Below, one piece after another: positions 22,701-35,000 of a DNA stretch of 64,000 nt. The stretch is taken from positions 2,294,001 through 2,358,000 of the forward strand of contig JAOVFP010000006.1 of the NCBI GenBank assembly GCA_025738555.1, read 5' to 3'. A program made the position numbers and the translations under genes. Each line of letters begins with the position of its first letter. Position 1 is the first letter of the stretch. The notes beneath the pieces were generated by a model. It searched no databases, was not told where the DNA came from, and saw only the letters and a list, made by a program, of their open reading frames with translations. The stretch is from Cyathus striatus. Its lineage: Eukaryota > Basidiomycota > Agaricomycetes > Agaricales > Nidulariaceae.

Positions 22701-25700
22701 CAGTTTTCCACCGCTGGGTTTGGGGATGTTAGCACGCAGAATAGGCTTGCTGAGACGCTCTGGGATGAAGAGATCGAGAAGACCGTACCGAAAGTTGGAG
22801 AACCTGGTTCTGTTGTCAGCCGCATCAGGAACCGGAGCAGAAGTCGCAGTCGACCCCGCACGAAGGGGAGCGTGGAGGTTCCTAGAGAGGAGAGGTTTGA
22901 GAAGGAGGATGAAGAAGAGAAGGTCAAGAGTCGCGTTGTGCAGGTTTCTTCTGTCCTGCTTGATGAGGCCTTTGTCGATTTCTGGAGCGATACGTTAACT
23001 GATTCCGTGGTGACGAGGGAATGGCCTGAGTTTATCGTGTGTAAACTAAAGTCGACGGTTTCGCCAACTGAGAAGAAGGCGGCGGATTATCTCGTTCTGG
23101 AACATACCTATACTGTTCCTCCTCCCCCGCCTCCACCTCCTGTCGAGGCTGCACCACGAGCAAGCAGCCCACGTCCGTCATTGAAAGACAAGAAACGATT
23201 TAGCTTTTTCTCATCTTCTACCTCAGGCAGACCATCTATTGGTGGCAGAGGCCATTCCGGGAGCGTGGGCTCCATGAAGAACCGTTTCGCTGGCGGTGGA
23301 AAGGCCAAGGTTGGAGAAATGGGTGAAGTATTGAAAGAGTCTGAGGAGGAAAAGCCGGCGACGGTCAAGGTCAAGGTTCCCGTCCCGAAAGGGAGGAAGA
23401 GTCTTGCTAAGGAGGAGGCGGAGAATGGTAACGTGGCGGGCGTAAGTGCGGGTGCTGTTACGGGTGCGGCGAGTGCCGCTCCTGTTTCCGAACCCGCCCC
23501 TGCTCCTTTGGCTGAAGTCAAGCCCGTTGAGGAAGACTTGACGCCAAAAGCGGAAGATAAATCTGCTCCTGGAGCTGATGTTTCCGTTCCCGATGCTGTT
23601 ACTGAAGCGCAGCCTAAAGAGACTGTCGCTCATGCTCTCGAGCCCGTTGTCGAGAATGTAGAGGAATCAGCGGTAGTTGAGGATCTTGTCGTTGAACAAC
23701 CCGCGGCTGTTGAAGAGCCAGTTACACCTGCGCCTGTGCTTGAAGAGCCCACAGAACAACACGCTGAAGCTCTAGTAGAATCTGCTCCCATCGAAACCAC
23801 GCCAGCACCAGTTGAAGAAGTTGCGCCTGCTGCCACTGAGACTGTCGGTACTGTTCCTGCTGAACTTACTCCTACTCTTACTATTGCGGTACAGCCCGAA
23901 GAAACCGCTGCTGTCGCTCCTGAGCCTGCCATCGAGAATGCAGAGGAATCAGTTATCGCTGAGGCTCCTGTCGTCGAACAGCCCATAGCTGTTGAGGAAC
24001 CGGAAACTCCCGCTGCTTCAGAGCCCACCGAACAGCCTGCCAATGATATTAAGACCGAAACTTTACCTGAAGTTACTCCCGCTAAGGCCATACCTGCCCT
24101 TGTTGAAGAGGTCAAGGCTCCAGTTGAAGATGTGAAAGTGAAGGAACCAGCTGTTGAAGAACCTGTGGTTGATGTGCCTAATGTTGAAGAGCATGTCGAT
24201 GCCGCACCTGAGCCTATTGTCGAAGACGCGGTGGAATCAGCTGCTGTCGAGACTTCTGTCACCGAACAGCTCCCGGTCGTTGAAGAACCAGCTGTCGAGG
24301 AACAGGATGCCCCTGTCGATGCGAAGCCTGAAGCTGAAGCTGGCAAGGCTGTCGCTGTCGCTCTTGAGGGAGCAGTTTCAACGGAGGCGCCTGTTGCTGA
24401 AGAGGAAGCGAAAGAAGAGACTCCAGTAGTGACCGAGCCCGTAATTCAGACGGCTGAAGAGGTTGCAACTGAAGCTCCAGCCATCACAGAACCTGCTACA
24501 GAGACTCCTGCCGAGACTGAGGTACAAACCGCAACCGAAGACAAGCCAGATGAGCCCCAATCAACTGAACCTACCGTGGCTAAGCAGTCTTCGTCTGCTG
24601 ACGAGGCTCCCGCTGATGTCGCTGCAGAGGCAGTGGAATCCTCCGAACCTGCTGCTGAGCACGAGCCATCAGCGACTACTACGGATGGACCAGCTTCTGA
24701 AATTCCTCAGGAACCCAGTGCATTTGAAATCCCTAAAATCGTAGCTGAAGTTGACGTGACGCCCCCACTGGTGATCCCAATACCTCCTTTACCATTGATG
24801 TTGTTCGACCTACGCCCACGCCTTCTATTGCTGGTGATGACAAAACGGAGACCACAGCTCGTGCACCTGGTCCCGAGCCTACCGTAGAGCAGGTCCCTCT
24901 TGCAGAAGAAGCGCCTGTTGGAGAGCCGGAAGCTGTAGTCGAGACTGCAAATGGAACTGATGCAGTGGAAAAGGGTGCAAGCGATGAGAGCGAAGCTACC
25001 CCTGAAGCTCCAGCTGAGGAAGCTGCGTCTCCAGCAGTTGAGATCACTGAACCGACTGCAGCTGGCGAGACACAGGAACCTACGCAACCTACTGTCGACA
25101 CTGAAGAGGTTGCTGATGAGTCTGCTGGTAATGGTAACGCAGAGGTAGAGGAAGATGTACCTGAGATTTCTGTCGAGGCTCCCGCAACTCCCGATGCTGT
25201 AGCACCTGCGACAGAGGCCACCGAAATCGATACTTCAGAGGCAGCTCAGAACACAGAAAATATAATCTCTGCTACTCCTCGAATCGAACCACTTCCAGTC
25301 GATGCGGAGAATAAGGTGGAGGAGGCCCTCGTCGATCTTCCCGCTGTTCCGCTTGTGGAAGCCGCTATTCCTCCTTCGAATGCACCTGAGGATACATATG
25401 TGTCTGTTCCAGTCACGGAGCCTGATGTTCCCGCATCCTCAGAACAAGTTGACGCAACACCCGCCCCCAACGAGGAAACAACAGACCCAGAAGTTGCGGC
25501 AAGCAAGGAAGAAGTGCTTCCTGCCGCCCCTAAGAGTGTAGTTCTTGCAGGTTCTACGCCCGGTCCTACACTTGCTCTAAGCACGAGTGAACCTGCCGCT
25601 GTTGAGGCAGCGACGAAGGATGATGCCGAAATTGAGTCCTCTGAAGTACCCTCTGAGCACACGAATGGAAAACATATCGAAGAGGCTAACGACACCGACG

Positions 25701-25821
25701 CCCCTCCCAATGGATCAAATCACGAGCAAGGTATTAATTTAGCTTCCGTGCTGTGACTGCTTATCTGACCGACGTTATTCGAATAGAAACTGTTGAACCA
25801 ACAAACGCCGATAAGGATTAA
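19738..25821 (+). CDS. Msb1/Mug56-domain morphogenesis protein with long Ala/Glu/Pro/Val tail
   Basis: Exons 19738-20173, 21443-22019, 22088-25730 and 25787-25821, all with GT..AG sites and matching phases. The N-terminus (MPSFLSKVFGSSKSKK) is basic and Ser-rich. The folded Msb1/Mug56 (RhoGAP-like) region follows: ARG|GLETLGVMHPHWHSAS, then TSILAPLLPDANVALLGEVL and SAARLSMIFGLWLLAEDPRV. Budding-yeast Msb1 and fission-yeast Mug56 act in Cdc42/Rho-dependent polarity and wall synthesis. A poly-Pro run and a very long low-complexity tail of VEEP/VEQP-type repeats follow from about 23110. The frame changes at a C5 run (24762-24766): as read, a stop comes at 24887 (1270 aa), whereas the neighbouring frame continues in the same style to 25821 (about 1563 aa). 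This looks like one lost C, from biology or sequencing. Intron 1 is unusually long (1269 nt). Confidence 0.85.
20174..21442 (+). other. Unusually long intron 1 of the Msb1-like gene, with degenerate internal repeats
   Basis: GTGAGT at 20174 and TTTCCCAG at 21435-21442 fit, and the phase joins GCG CGA G to GC CTA GAA. The 1269-nt length contrasts with 50-70 nt for nearby introns. A degenerate unit recurs: ACTGGATGGTGTA-type blocks near 20660, 20910, 21034, 21193 and 21312, two of them preceded by a CGCAGAATTG-type block (20470, 21292). No ORF or RNA gene is recognised. Confidence 0.65.
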
Positions 25822-26787
25822 ACCTCCTGTTCACTGCTTTTTAAAGTTTAGATGCGTGGTTCGTACCTACAACTTCCCCTCTTTGTTTTCGTTTCTCATC
25901 TTTATCTTCCACAGCTCACAAACACTTGCTTCCTCCTCACGCTGTGACACCACACATGCCCGTCCTTTACCGCCTCCTGATATCACCTATCTCCTCTTAA
26001 TTTTGATCAAGTTTTCACGGACCTTTGGGACTTGCTTAACCTTGCTTGAAAGCTAATTTTCATCTATCGATATGCTTCGTTACTGTATTGCACTCACCAC
26101 ATTTGTTGTTTTCACCGCACTACTGCGATTCACACTCGCTCTCTGCGCTATCCCCGCTTTGGATCAAATTTTACGGCTCATTGTCACAGATACCCGAAAC
26201 CTTCTTTATTACGCATTTCGTTCTTCTTTTCTTCGTTTGTTCGATTACATAGCTTCATATCAATCTACCTGAGTAAATGGTTGGGATCTTTCAGGAAGGC
26301 ATTTGCCGTTATTGTGCAAAAGGCTTCAGTTTCAACAACAAACCTTTGACTCCGAGGCCCTCGAGATGATTGAGACCGTTTGGCCCTGTCTAGTGACCAC
26401 CAGGTAAGTTACTCACAGCCAATATTGCATAACTCGTTTGTCTTGTTCTCGGCATCTCACACCACGTTTGACCATGAGGATCATATTCATTAAGGCTCCC
26501 AGGCACTGACCTTTGTCAAATCATAGCACAAAGAACTCTCTTTTCAACCGTCAATGGGGATTCTTTCTCCATTCAGGATTCAGCTTTGCCTCGTGCATGA
26601 CAATAGATGCCAAAGCAAGTCTGTTGAACGGTTTGATCCCTCGCAACGTATAAAAGTATAGCCCATGTAGGTGCTCTGAGTATAATTGCAAAAGTGCCCA
26701 GATTATTACAAAGTGGCTAAACTGTCCAGATATCTACCTATCACATCCACCGTCTTCTCTTATACATCTCTTCAATTATTCATAATC
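25822..26787. other. Intergenic between Msb1-like and the next gene
   Basis: Holds the 3' end of the Msb1-like transcript and the promoter of the gene at 26788. A 66-codon hydrophobic open frame at 26072-26272 has no support beyond being open. Confidence 0.4.
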
Positions 26788-27609
26788 ATGACAGAAAACA
26801 GCGAGGAAGCCATTCGAGAACTGTATGTTTATGCGGATACTGCAACAAGTAGCATTCTACCACGCAGCGCGACCTCTCCGCGCGCCCGCACCATCTCATT
26901 TGCCTCTGCTATGAGGCCTACTAAAACCACTCATCAAGATTTATCAGGGTACCGGTATCCGATACGACCGTCCCCTCGCAGGCGAGCGCGACGGGACGCT
27001 CCTGCCAGTCCAGCACCGAGCGGGAAGGTGTACACGAGGTACTCGCCGAAGCGCAAAGCGGCAGTGCGAAACGGAGCCTCGTCTATCCTAGGTTCGCTGA
27101 TACGTCCCATCACCCATCTTACAAGAAAGAAGAGGGAGTACAAGAAGGAAAAGGGGAAGATGGGCTTTGCGTTTTGGAAGAGCCACTCCACGGGCGATGT
27201 GCGTCCTCAAGATGACATTGGGCCATTTCAGGCGGGCAGCAGTAGTACGCAGATGCTGCCTGACGATGTCGATGAAGAAGAGTACGGCGAAGATTTCCCG
27301 AATGGGCCCGCGCAATATTTGCCTATGCCGGCCTCATATGGAGTGGAGGATCCGTTCTTAACTCCAGTTAGGCCTGACTCGGCTCGTAGCTGTACCATGA
27401 GTGAGACACAGAGCCCGCCGATGACTCCCGTTACAAACAGTCCTCAATCCTCTCGCAGTGCGCGCAGCAGCTACTATAGGAGACGACAAGCAGTGGAGCA
27501 CGAGAAGAAGAGGAAATTGATGAGTAAGTTGAAGGCGATCCAGCTCCTTGGTGTTGAAGCTTCGACCGCTGTTAGAGGGGGGCGCTGGGGGGCGCTTGGA
27601 GGAAATTAA
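26788..27609 (+). CDS. Basic, Ser/Arg-rich protein of unknown function
   Basis: An uninterrupted 273-codon frame from ATG 26788 (MTENSEEAIRELYVYADTA) to TAA 27609. An upstream in-frame ATG at 26686 exists, but the nearer one has the better context and follows pyrimidine-rich DNA. The protein is basic and mostly disordered: Arg/Pro clusters around residues 50-85, a KKREYKKEKGK stretch near residue 125, an acidic DDVDEEEYGEDF patch near 160, a Ser/Thr-Pro-rich region, and a basic C-terminal helix (YYRRRQAVEHEKKRKLMSKL). No signal peptide or membrane segment. GC and CpG content match the neighbouring conserved genes, supporting a real gene. I recognise no family. Confidence 0.6.
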   Translation: MTENSEEAIRELYVYADTATSSILPRSATSPRARTISFASAMRPTKTTHQDLSGYRYPIRPSPRRRARRDAPASPAPSGKVYTRYSPKRKAAVRNGASSILGSLIRPITHLTRKKREYKKEKGKMGFAFWKSHSTGDVRPQDDIGPFQAGSSSTQMLPDDVDEEEYGEDFPNGPAQYLPMPASYGVEDPFLTPVRPDSARSCTMSETQSPPMTPVTNSPQSSRSARSSYYRRRQAVEHEKKRKLMSKLKAIQLLGVEASTAVRGGRWGALGGN

Positions 27610-28555
27610 TTACTTGGGTTTGGTGTGCTATTATGTATAATTGATGATTTAAATCGGACAATATATCGTGTTTTGTATCTTCAAATTCTCTTAAAGATCG
27701 ACTTTAATAAAACGAGCACTAAAAGAATATCAGTATGACAGTAGATGGACGAAATAAGAAAACTCACATTATGCTGCTTTAAAATAACCATGATGACCCA
27801 GGAATAAACGAGTGTGGTGGTAAATGAATGTGGAAGGGTAAAGAAAAGTAGCACACCGAACATCCTTTAAATATCAAAGCTAGGGGACATTGCGATATCT
27901 AGCATACGGCCCAGCAAGTCATTGTTAACCATTTTAGCTTGAACCATACATCGTTAGCAGGCCACTATCGTATCCATATTTGATGTCCTGCAATGATCCC
28001 AGTGACATATGGGCTAGTAGACAACCGGCATTGTTGACTGTTTTTACTGGAACGGTACTGCCATTGTTGTGTCTTTTTTATTTCCATATTTGATGTCCAG
28101 CTGCTACGACACCCGATACAGCATATGGTAACTGGTCAGGGGAAAGTCATTGTTAACCTTTTTTTCCGCAAGGACAATAAGAAAGATGTAAATAAAAATG
28201 TAAGTCCGACAAGCATGGTCCGGGCACTCTGATTGTGGCTCGGAATTTTTCGCCGAGTAAGAGTTTCAGTCTTAAATTATCACTTACAACGCAAACGTTA
28301 ATAATTTCCAGTTGATGGAACCAAACATTTCGATCAAGTGTACGTACTTGAAAGCGCGCTATATACTTCAACACTCCCATGATTCTGAACATACAACTAA
28401 TGAACTCAGCTGAACTGAAGTCCACTTGGAATTGCTAGGTGTCTCAGATGGAACCTTTATTTATTTAAGTACAATCGAACAAGTTTAACTACTTAATGGT
28501 AATACAATTTATCGTTTGTTCCTTTCCGACGCAAAGTATGTGAACTACCAACACT
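27610..28555. other. Intergenic with a small degenerate direct repeat
   Basis: Downstream of the unknown gene and of the convergent ALDH gene. TCCATATTTGATGTCC occurs near 27973 and 28083, and GTCATTGTTAACC near 27918 and 28146, suggesting an old local duplication. No gene seen. Confidence 0.45.
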
Positions 28556-30763
28556 CTACAACTTGTTTCCAATGTTGAGATGAACACCCTTCACCTGAGT
28601 ATACCTACGAGATAGAAAAACAATTAGAACTCAATTCATAAATCAAGATGAAAAAGAACGAACGTATCCAGCGCATACTGTCCCAACTCCCTTCCAATTC
28701 CAGATTGCTTATATCCACCGAAGGGAACTTGGATTTCGGTTGCTTGTGCGCAGTTCACCTATCATTTATACGAATTTAGATTTGAATTTTTAAAAGGGTG
28801 AGAAGAGACGCACCCAAACACTTCCAGCCTCAACAGCATGCGCAACTCTAATCGCCCTCCCCGTATTCTCCGTGAAGATATGTGCTCCAAGTCCATAAAC
28901 GGTATCATTCGCCATCTCAATCACCTCTACACCAACACCATCCAGTTAATATCCGCAAGTATTCCAATCAAAATAAAGAATACATACCCTCCTCAGTCTT
29001 GAACCTGATAACAACAGCCACAGGTCCGAAAATCTCCTCTTTTGTGATCTTCATCTCGGGTGTGACGTCGGTGAAAATGGTAGGCTTGATGAAGTACCCT
29101 TCGGAGCCGTGGCGCTCACCGCCGACGTGTACTGTTGCGCCTGCTTCTTTTCCGGAGGATATGTAGTCCATTACGCGCTGCATATTAATGTGAATATATA
29201 ATAGAAAATAAGAAGGAATAGAAAATAAAGGAGAGAAACGCACGTTAAACTGAGCCTCGGAAACCTGAGGCCCATGCCGTATCCCCTGTTCAAATGGATC
29301 ACCAGTAGCTTCACCCAGACCCTTCGCGATAGAAGCAAACTTTTCAAGGAACTTGTCGTATATCGAATCCTGGATGAAGATACGCGATCCAGCAACGCAC
29401 GATTGTCCTAATACCCAATTCAGTTAATCTAAATTAAACATGATATAAAAATAGATTATACCCATGTTAAAGCTAAAAATAACACCAACGCGTAAACGGG
29501 TGCAATGCACGCGAAACGAAATGGGAAGGAAAACTCACAAAATGCCATGCGAAACCCACTTGGCGGCCTGCTCCAAATCAGCATCGTCAAATACCACGGT
29601 GGGGGACTTTCCTCCCAGCTCGAGCGTGACAACTTTGAGATTCGTGTCCGCTGCGGCTTTTAGGATTTTGCGGCCGGTGAGGGTGCTTCCTGTAAACGCG
29701 ACTTTTTCGATGAGGGGGTGTTCGGAGATTGCTTGGCCTACTGTGTGTCCGTAGCCGTTTACGATGTTTAGTACGCCTGGTGGGAAGCCGGCTTCGTTTA
29801 TTAGGTCGCAGAGGCGGAGGGCTGTGAGGGGGGTTATTTCAGAGGGCTGGAGGTGGTTTGTTAGATGTTGGTAGGGAATGGAGGAGTGTGAGTCGTACCT
29901 TCAATACGATAGTGTTTCCTGTTGCGAGTGCAGGGCCGATTTTCCAGGATAGCATGGACAAGGGGAAGTTCCATGGGATAATTTGACCCTTTCAAAGTAA
30001 TATGCATTAGCATATGGAGTTGGGAGATCGTTAAGTGGACTTACAACAACGCCATAAGGCTCATGCCTCGTATAAGCAAATTTCTTGTCCGTGGTCTATT
30101 TCATTGCATTAGCAAAATTAAATGCTTTTCAGAATGAAAGAACTCCATACCTCAATAGTCTTCCCTTGAATCTTGTCCGCCCACCCAGCATAATACCTAA
30201 TAGTAGCAACAACACTACCAATATCACCCTTGGCGTGCCCATACACCTTTCCCACATCCAATGATTCCAGTGCGGCGAACTCATCCAGATGCTTCTCGAG
30301 AAGGTCGGCAAGCTTGTTCAGCATCTTTCCACGGACACTTCCGGGAGTTTTTAAGCCCCAGACGGTTTTATATGCCTAATTAAGGGTTTTAGTGTGGGAT
30401 ATGAATCTTATCTTGTGATAAGAAGAGAGGTTTGGGAATAAGAACGAACCTTGCGAGCTGCGTCTACGGCGATATCGACGTCTTTCGATGAGCCAGCTGA
30501 GATGGATGTGACAGTTTTTCCATTCACTGGGTTCACGACACTGTCGCATTCCTTAGTATACGAAGCTAAGAGAAAATAATAACAACGTACTCGATTGTGG
30601 AAGGCTCAACAGGGTCGACCCATTTACCGCCTATAAATAGACTGGGAGATAGTTGTCAGTACACATGATTGTAATACAGAGGGAATTGAATGAACCCAGT
30701 GTTGATAGTAGAGGTGCCTTTGTAGGTGGGGGTGTCAAAGGTATAAGTGAATGTTCCAGGCAT
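28556..30763 (-). CDS. NAD(P)-dependent aldehyde dehydrogenase
   Basis: Starts at 30763 ([16 protein letters not shown]) and ends at TAG 28556-28558 (VHLNIGNKL), with about ten short introns. Examples are 30642-30695, which joins INTG to [13 protein letters not shown], and 30541-30590. Ordered ALDH motifs: [54 protein letters not shown], the Rossmann-type [13 protein letters not shown], the general-base Glu in [10 protein letters not shown] (codon 29619-29621), the nucleophile Cys in [11 protein letters not shown] (codon 29397-29399) and the C-terminal [20 protein letters not shown]. All catalytic residues are present and the length (about 500 aa) is normal for class 1/2 ALDH. It should oxidise aldehydes such as acetaldehyde to acids; no clear mitochondrial presequence, so probably cytosolic. 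It shares an upstream region with the divergent GFA gene. Confidence 0.93.
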
Positions 30764-31259
30764 ATTGGCGACTTGTTCTTGGAGTGGTGTGGTATGTGGT
30801 AGATGGTAGCTGAGAGAACGAGAAGAAAGGGTTCACAGCACGTCAGGAAAAGAGCAGGCTTATATATGATATACACACCTGACAGTGGGAATGAAAAAGG
30901 CACGTAGAATAAGGCTGTGAGATGATCTTCTGAAGAAAAAGATCTCCTTATCTACGTCATTATAGACATTTTCCACGCACCGCTACGGTTGATACATTGA
31001 GCCGGTTGGGTTGAGTAATGGATTAGCGAGCAGAAAAGTGGCGATGGTGTGCTCTCCAACCACTCACAATGGCTCTGAATCCCGCATCCTTCCTGCTTCG
31101 AAATTCTGCCCGTAGTATCAACTTTCCCCCGGGCCAATTGCATACCGTCGTCAGCCCACTCTTACAAAGACATACGGCCACCGGCGCATTTGATTCCGCC
31201 TCTGTCCGTGAAGGTACTTCGATAACCCCAGTGCGTAATGAGTCGTAATCCCCTCAAAC
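30764..31259. promoter_or_regulatory. Shared divergent promoter region of ALDH and the GFA protein
   Basis: About 500 bp between two divergent starts, with no ORF of its own. A short 5' exon of the GFA gene may lie here, because no in-frame ATG is found in the part I can place. Confidence 0.4.
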
Positions 31260-31799
31260 GTGGCCGAACGAACGACCCACAACCAGATCCAAGCGTCATG
31301 TCTATGCAAATCCATCCAATTCACACTTTCCTCTCCCCCATTCACCTACTCAATATGCCACTGCAAGAACTGTAAAAAGATATCTGGCTCGGCGTTTCTC
31401 GCTCATGCATATTTCAAACCTTCAGTAAGTAAAAACCTCGTCCTGAGTAATAGATCATTAAGACGTGAGTAGCAACTATCGTTTAAGAAGGGCGAGGAAA
31501 AGGTACGGGTATATAATGACGCCGATACGACCAGCGGGAACATCTTGGACCGATCGTTTTGCTCTGACTGTGGATCGGCGCTGTTCACTCAGCCTAAAGG
31601 AAAAGAAGACGATTTTATAATCATAGCTCCTAGTGTCATTGAGGGCGCTGAGAATTGGGGTACGTCCATATATATGAATCTCATTTCAAGTATTCGCGTA
31701 CTAAGTAAGGTAGCGCCGAGGAAGGAGCTTCATGCACATGCAAAGTGGGAGTGGGTGAAGGAGATTGGGTTCAGGCCCAAGCCTAATCCCAAACTCTGA
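31260..31799 (+). CDS. GFA / CENP-V-type zinc protein (glutathione-dependent formaldehyde-activating fold)
   Basis: Exons about 31260-31424, 31473-31659 and 31714-31799; introns of 48 and 54 nt (the second with TACTAAG branch site) keep phase. Zinc ligands of the GFA fold are all visible: SCLCKSIQF, CHCKNCKKISGSAF and FCSDCGSALF. The end is NWAPRKELHAHAKWEWVKEI, the usual closing segment. Members bind zinc through these Cys residues; a role in S-hydroxymethylglutathione formation is known for few of them, so the substrate is open. The start is unresolved: an in-frame TGA lies at 31239-31241 and no ATG precedes SCLC in frame, so a small upstream exon or a missed intron is likely. Convergent with the glycogen phosphorylase gene. 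Confidence 0.82.
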
Positions 31800-32068
31800 T
31801 TGGTGACGACGATTTAAGACGACGATTATACCCAGATACATGATGAGTCTGTATTCACACATGTATTCTAATTCAAAAACCGTACAGAGCCTTTTGCACA
31901 CGTACAACGTCAATGAAAAGTAATACAAAACAAAAATCCATTTTTGCGTCAGGTTCAAAATCACAAATCATAATGTCATAAAAACACATCAGGCAGAGGT
32001 CTCCTTATTCAGGCTACCCCTCCGTCTCTTTCTTTCTACTCCTCCCTTTCATTCACTCCTTCAACAAT

Positions 32069-35000
32069 CTACTTGGCCTTGGGAACAGTGGTAGCCTCAA
32101 GATTCCAGTAACTCTCCGCGTACTCGAGAATGGCACGGTCAGAGCTGAATTTGCCCATCTGCAAATGCCGAATCCATTAATAATGGAACCGTGAACATAG
32201 AAAGGAAACAAACCTTGGCGGTAGTCCTGATCGACTTCTTAATCCACTCGTCACGATCCTGATACGCCTCATCAACCATCGCGAGCGCCGCAATATCTAC
32301 ATTCACCCCATCAGCTCCATTCGTACACAATACGAAGAAACAACTCACAAGAATCGAAATCATCAGAAAGCAAGTAATAGTCTCCCTGACGGATGGTATT
32401 CAACAATGGCTCGTAGACAGATCCATCCCCAAACCTGCCCTCCGCAATCACATGAATCACATTCGCGAGTGCCGGGCAGCGCTCCTCAAGGGGAACAGGG
32501 TGGTACATGTGCTTGTACCGCAGATCCTCGACAGCGGGCGTAAGATGCCCGAAGAAGAACACGTTGCTCTCTCCGACTTCTTCTGCGATTTCGATGTTGG
32601 CTCCATCTACCCAATCAACATTAGCATTCTATACCAAGGAAAGAAAGAGGAGAGAAGGGGGACGCACCGACGGTACCCAACAACAACCCGCCATTCAAGC
32701 AGAACTTCATGTTGGAAGTTCCGGATGCCTCAGTTCCAGCGGTAGAGATGTGCTGACTGATATCGGAGGAGGGGATGAGGACTTCTGCGAGCGAGACGGA
32801 GTAGTCGGGAAGGAAGAAGAGAGTGAGGTAGTCTTTGGTGTCAGGGTCAGCGTTGATCAAGCGGGCGACGTTCACGATGAGTCGGATGGTCTGTAGAGAG
32901 GTTAGCAGTGGACAATAAAGGAAAAGAAGCTTGAACGAACCAGCTTAGCAATGTAATCTACAAAGCGCTGTTAGCTTGGAAACACGAGAAGAAAAGAGCA
33001 AAAGCGTACATGCGGGAGCAGCCTTTCCAGCGAAGAACACAACACGCTTGTTGGACTTCTTCCTCTGCTCAGGAGTCATCTTCTTAAGCTCAAGGTAACG
33101 GTGAACAACACCGAGGATGTTCAAAGTCTGCCTCTTATACTCATGCAACCTCTACTCTCGTCCATTAGAACCCCATTCCCCAAAAAAGAACCACAAAATG
33201 CACCTTAATCTGCACATCGAACATCGCATTGGTAGGTACCTCCAATCCAAGCGTAGTCTGCACGTGGTGTGCAAGACGCTCCTTGTTGCGAAGCTTGATC
33301 GCCGCCCATTCTTCGCGGAACTCCTTGTCCTCGGTGAAGGGGAGGAGACCCTCGAGTTTGGTGAGGTCCTTGAGCCAGACGCCCTTGTCGAGCTTGAGGG
33401 TCTTGGAGATGAGATCGGAGAGTTCGGGGTTGCACTGGACGAGAGAGGTTAGCTCGAGACGAGGGAAAGAGGAAAGCGATGTACCTGATCGAGCCATCTA
33501 CGGGGGGTAACTGCAAGAGAGATTAGTAACTAGCACGATCTTCTGCAATAAACAACACGTACTTCCGTTGGTGACATTGCCGAACCTACAAGCATCATGA
33601 GCCCGCATCCTCCATAATATCAAACACTACAACTCACTTGCTAACACCCTCGAACTCAACAAAGTCCTTGAGGATAGTGGTCTGGACGAGGTCACTGTGG
33701 AGCTCAGCCACACCGTTCACTTTCCTACTACCTGTACTCCGTTAGTATTCTCCTTAAGGCGAAGAAAAAAGAAAAAACGAACCAATGCAAGCCAAATGCG
33801 CCATGCGGACCTGCTTGGGGAATCCTTCCTCAATAAGCGACATGCGCGCGAGACGGTCTTTGTCACCAGGGAACTTCTTCTCCACAGCTATCGAGCATCT
33901 TTAATATCATTCTCGTTATCAGACGGGTAAGAACGAACCTTGCAGGAAGAACCTTTATGCAAAATGTTAGAATCGGAAGGAAGCGAAACAAGAAGGAACG
34001 TACAAGTTAATGTCGTAGATGATCTGCATGTGCCTGGGGAGAACGTGCTCCACGAGAGGAACGGGCCATTTTTCGAGGGCTTCCTGCAAACGCAATGTAT
34101 GTCAGTGATACATTCATTAACGAGTCGAATCGTTCCAGTGCTTATAAAGCACCGTCCAGGACGAAAGAAAGAAATCTCACAGGAAGAACAGTATGATTCG
34201 TGTAGAAGAACGTGTTGGTCACAATAGTCCACGCCTGCTCCCAGGTAAGCTCCTCGTCATCAATAAGGATGCGCATCAACTCGGGGATAGCGAGAGTTGG
34301 GTGAGTCTACACATTCATCAGTACACTTCCTCCTCAACATATAGACTTAACTTACGTCGTTCAGCTGGATTGCAACGTCTAAAAGAGAGAGTATGTCAGA
34401 ACGAGGAATGATAGGAGAGGATATGACTAACAGTCGGGGAACTCGGAAATAGGCTTGTTGAGGTTCTTGAAGCGGCGGAGGATGTCTTGCAGGGAGGCAG
34501 CAGTCCAGAAGCTGTTTAGGTGCATTAGTGCTAGGGGGGTATAAAGGAAAGAAGAACGTACTATTGTTGTTTGAGACGAAGCTCTTTTCCGACTGCATTT
34601 CAATCAAGTTAGTATAGCTTTCACGGGGTTAATTAGAGCAACGTACAAGTACTAAAGAGAATACATTAGTAACATCATCGAAAGCAACAAGAAGAATACT
34701 CACGTATGATCATTAGGGTACAAAACGCTTGTGATGGCGGCAGCGCTATTTGAGCTCTCCACAGCGCCCTCGTAGTTTCCGGCATTGAAACTGTTCAAAT
34801 CGAATCCGCGGCGAGGCTTGCTCTCCCACAGACGCAAGTTGTTCGTGGTGGTGGTTCCATAGCCGGGGATCATAACGTCGTACGCGACAGCGAGTACTTC
34901 CTGTCCACCGTGCCAGCTTGCGCGCGTGGATTGGTCATTGATACGTTCAGCTTGACCGTAGAAGCGGATATTGTATGTTACGTCGAGGCGGGGAAGCTCC

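Noticed and set aside
24762..24766. Programmed -1 frameshift in the Msb1-like gene
   Set aside because: The C-run does not form a canonical X XXY YYZ slippery heptamer in the upstream frame; an indel or sequence error is simpler.
26072..26272. 66-codon frame with a hydrophobic, signal-like N-terminus
   Set aside because: Short, no homology recognised, in the intergenic region with no splice or promoter support.
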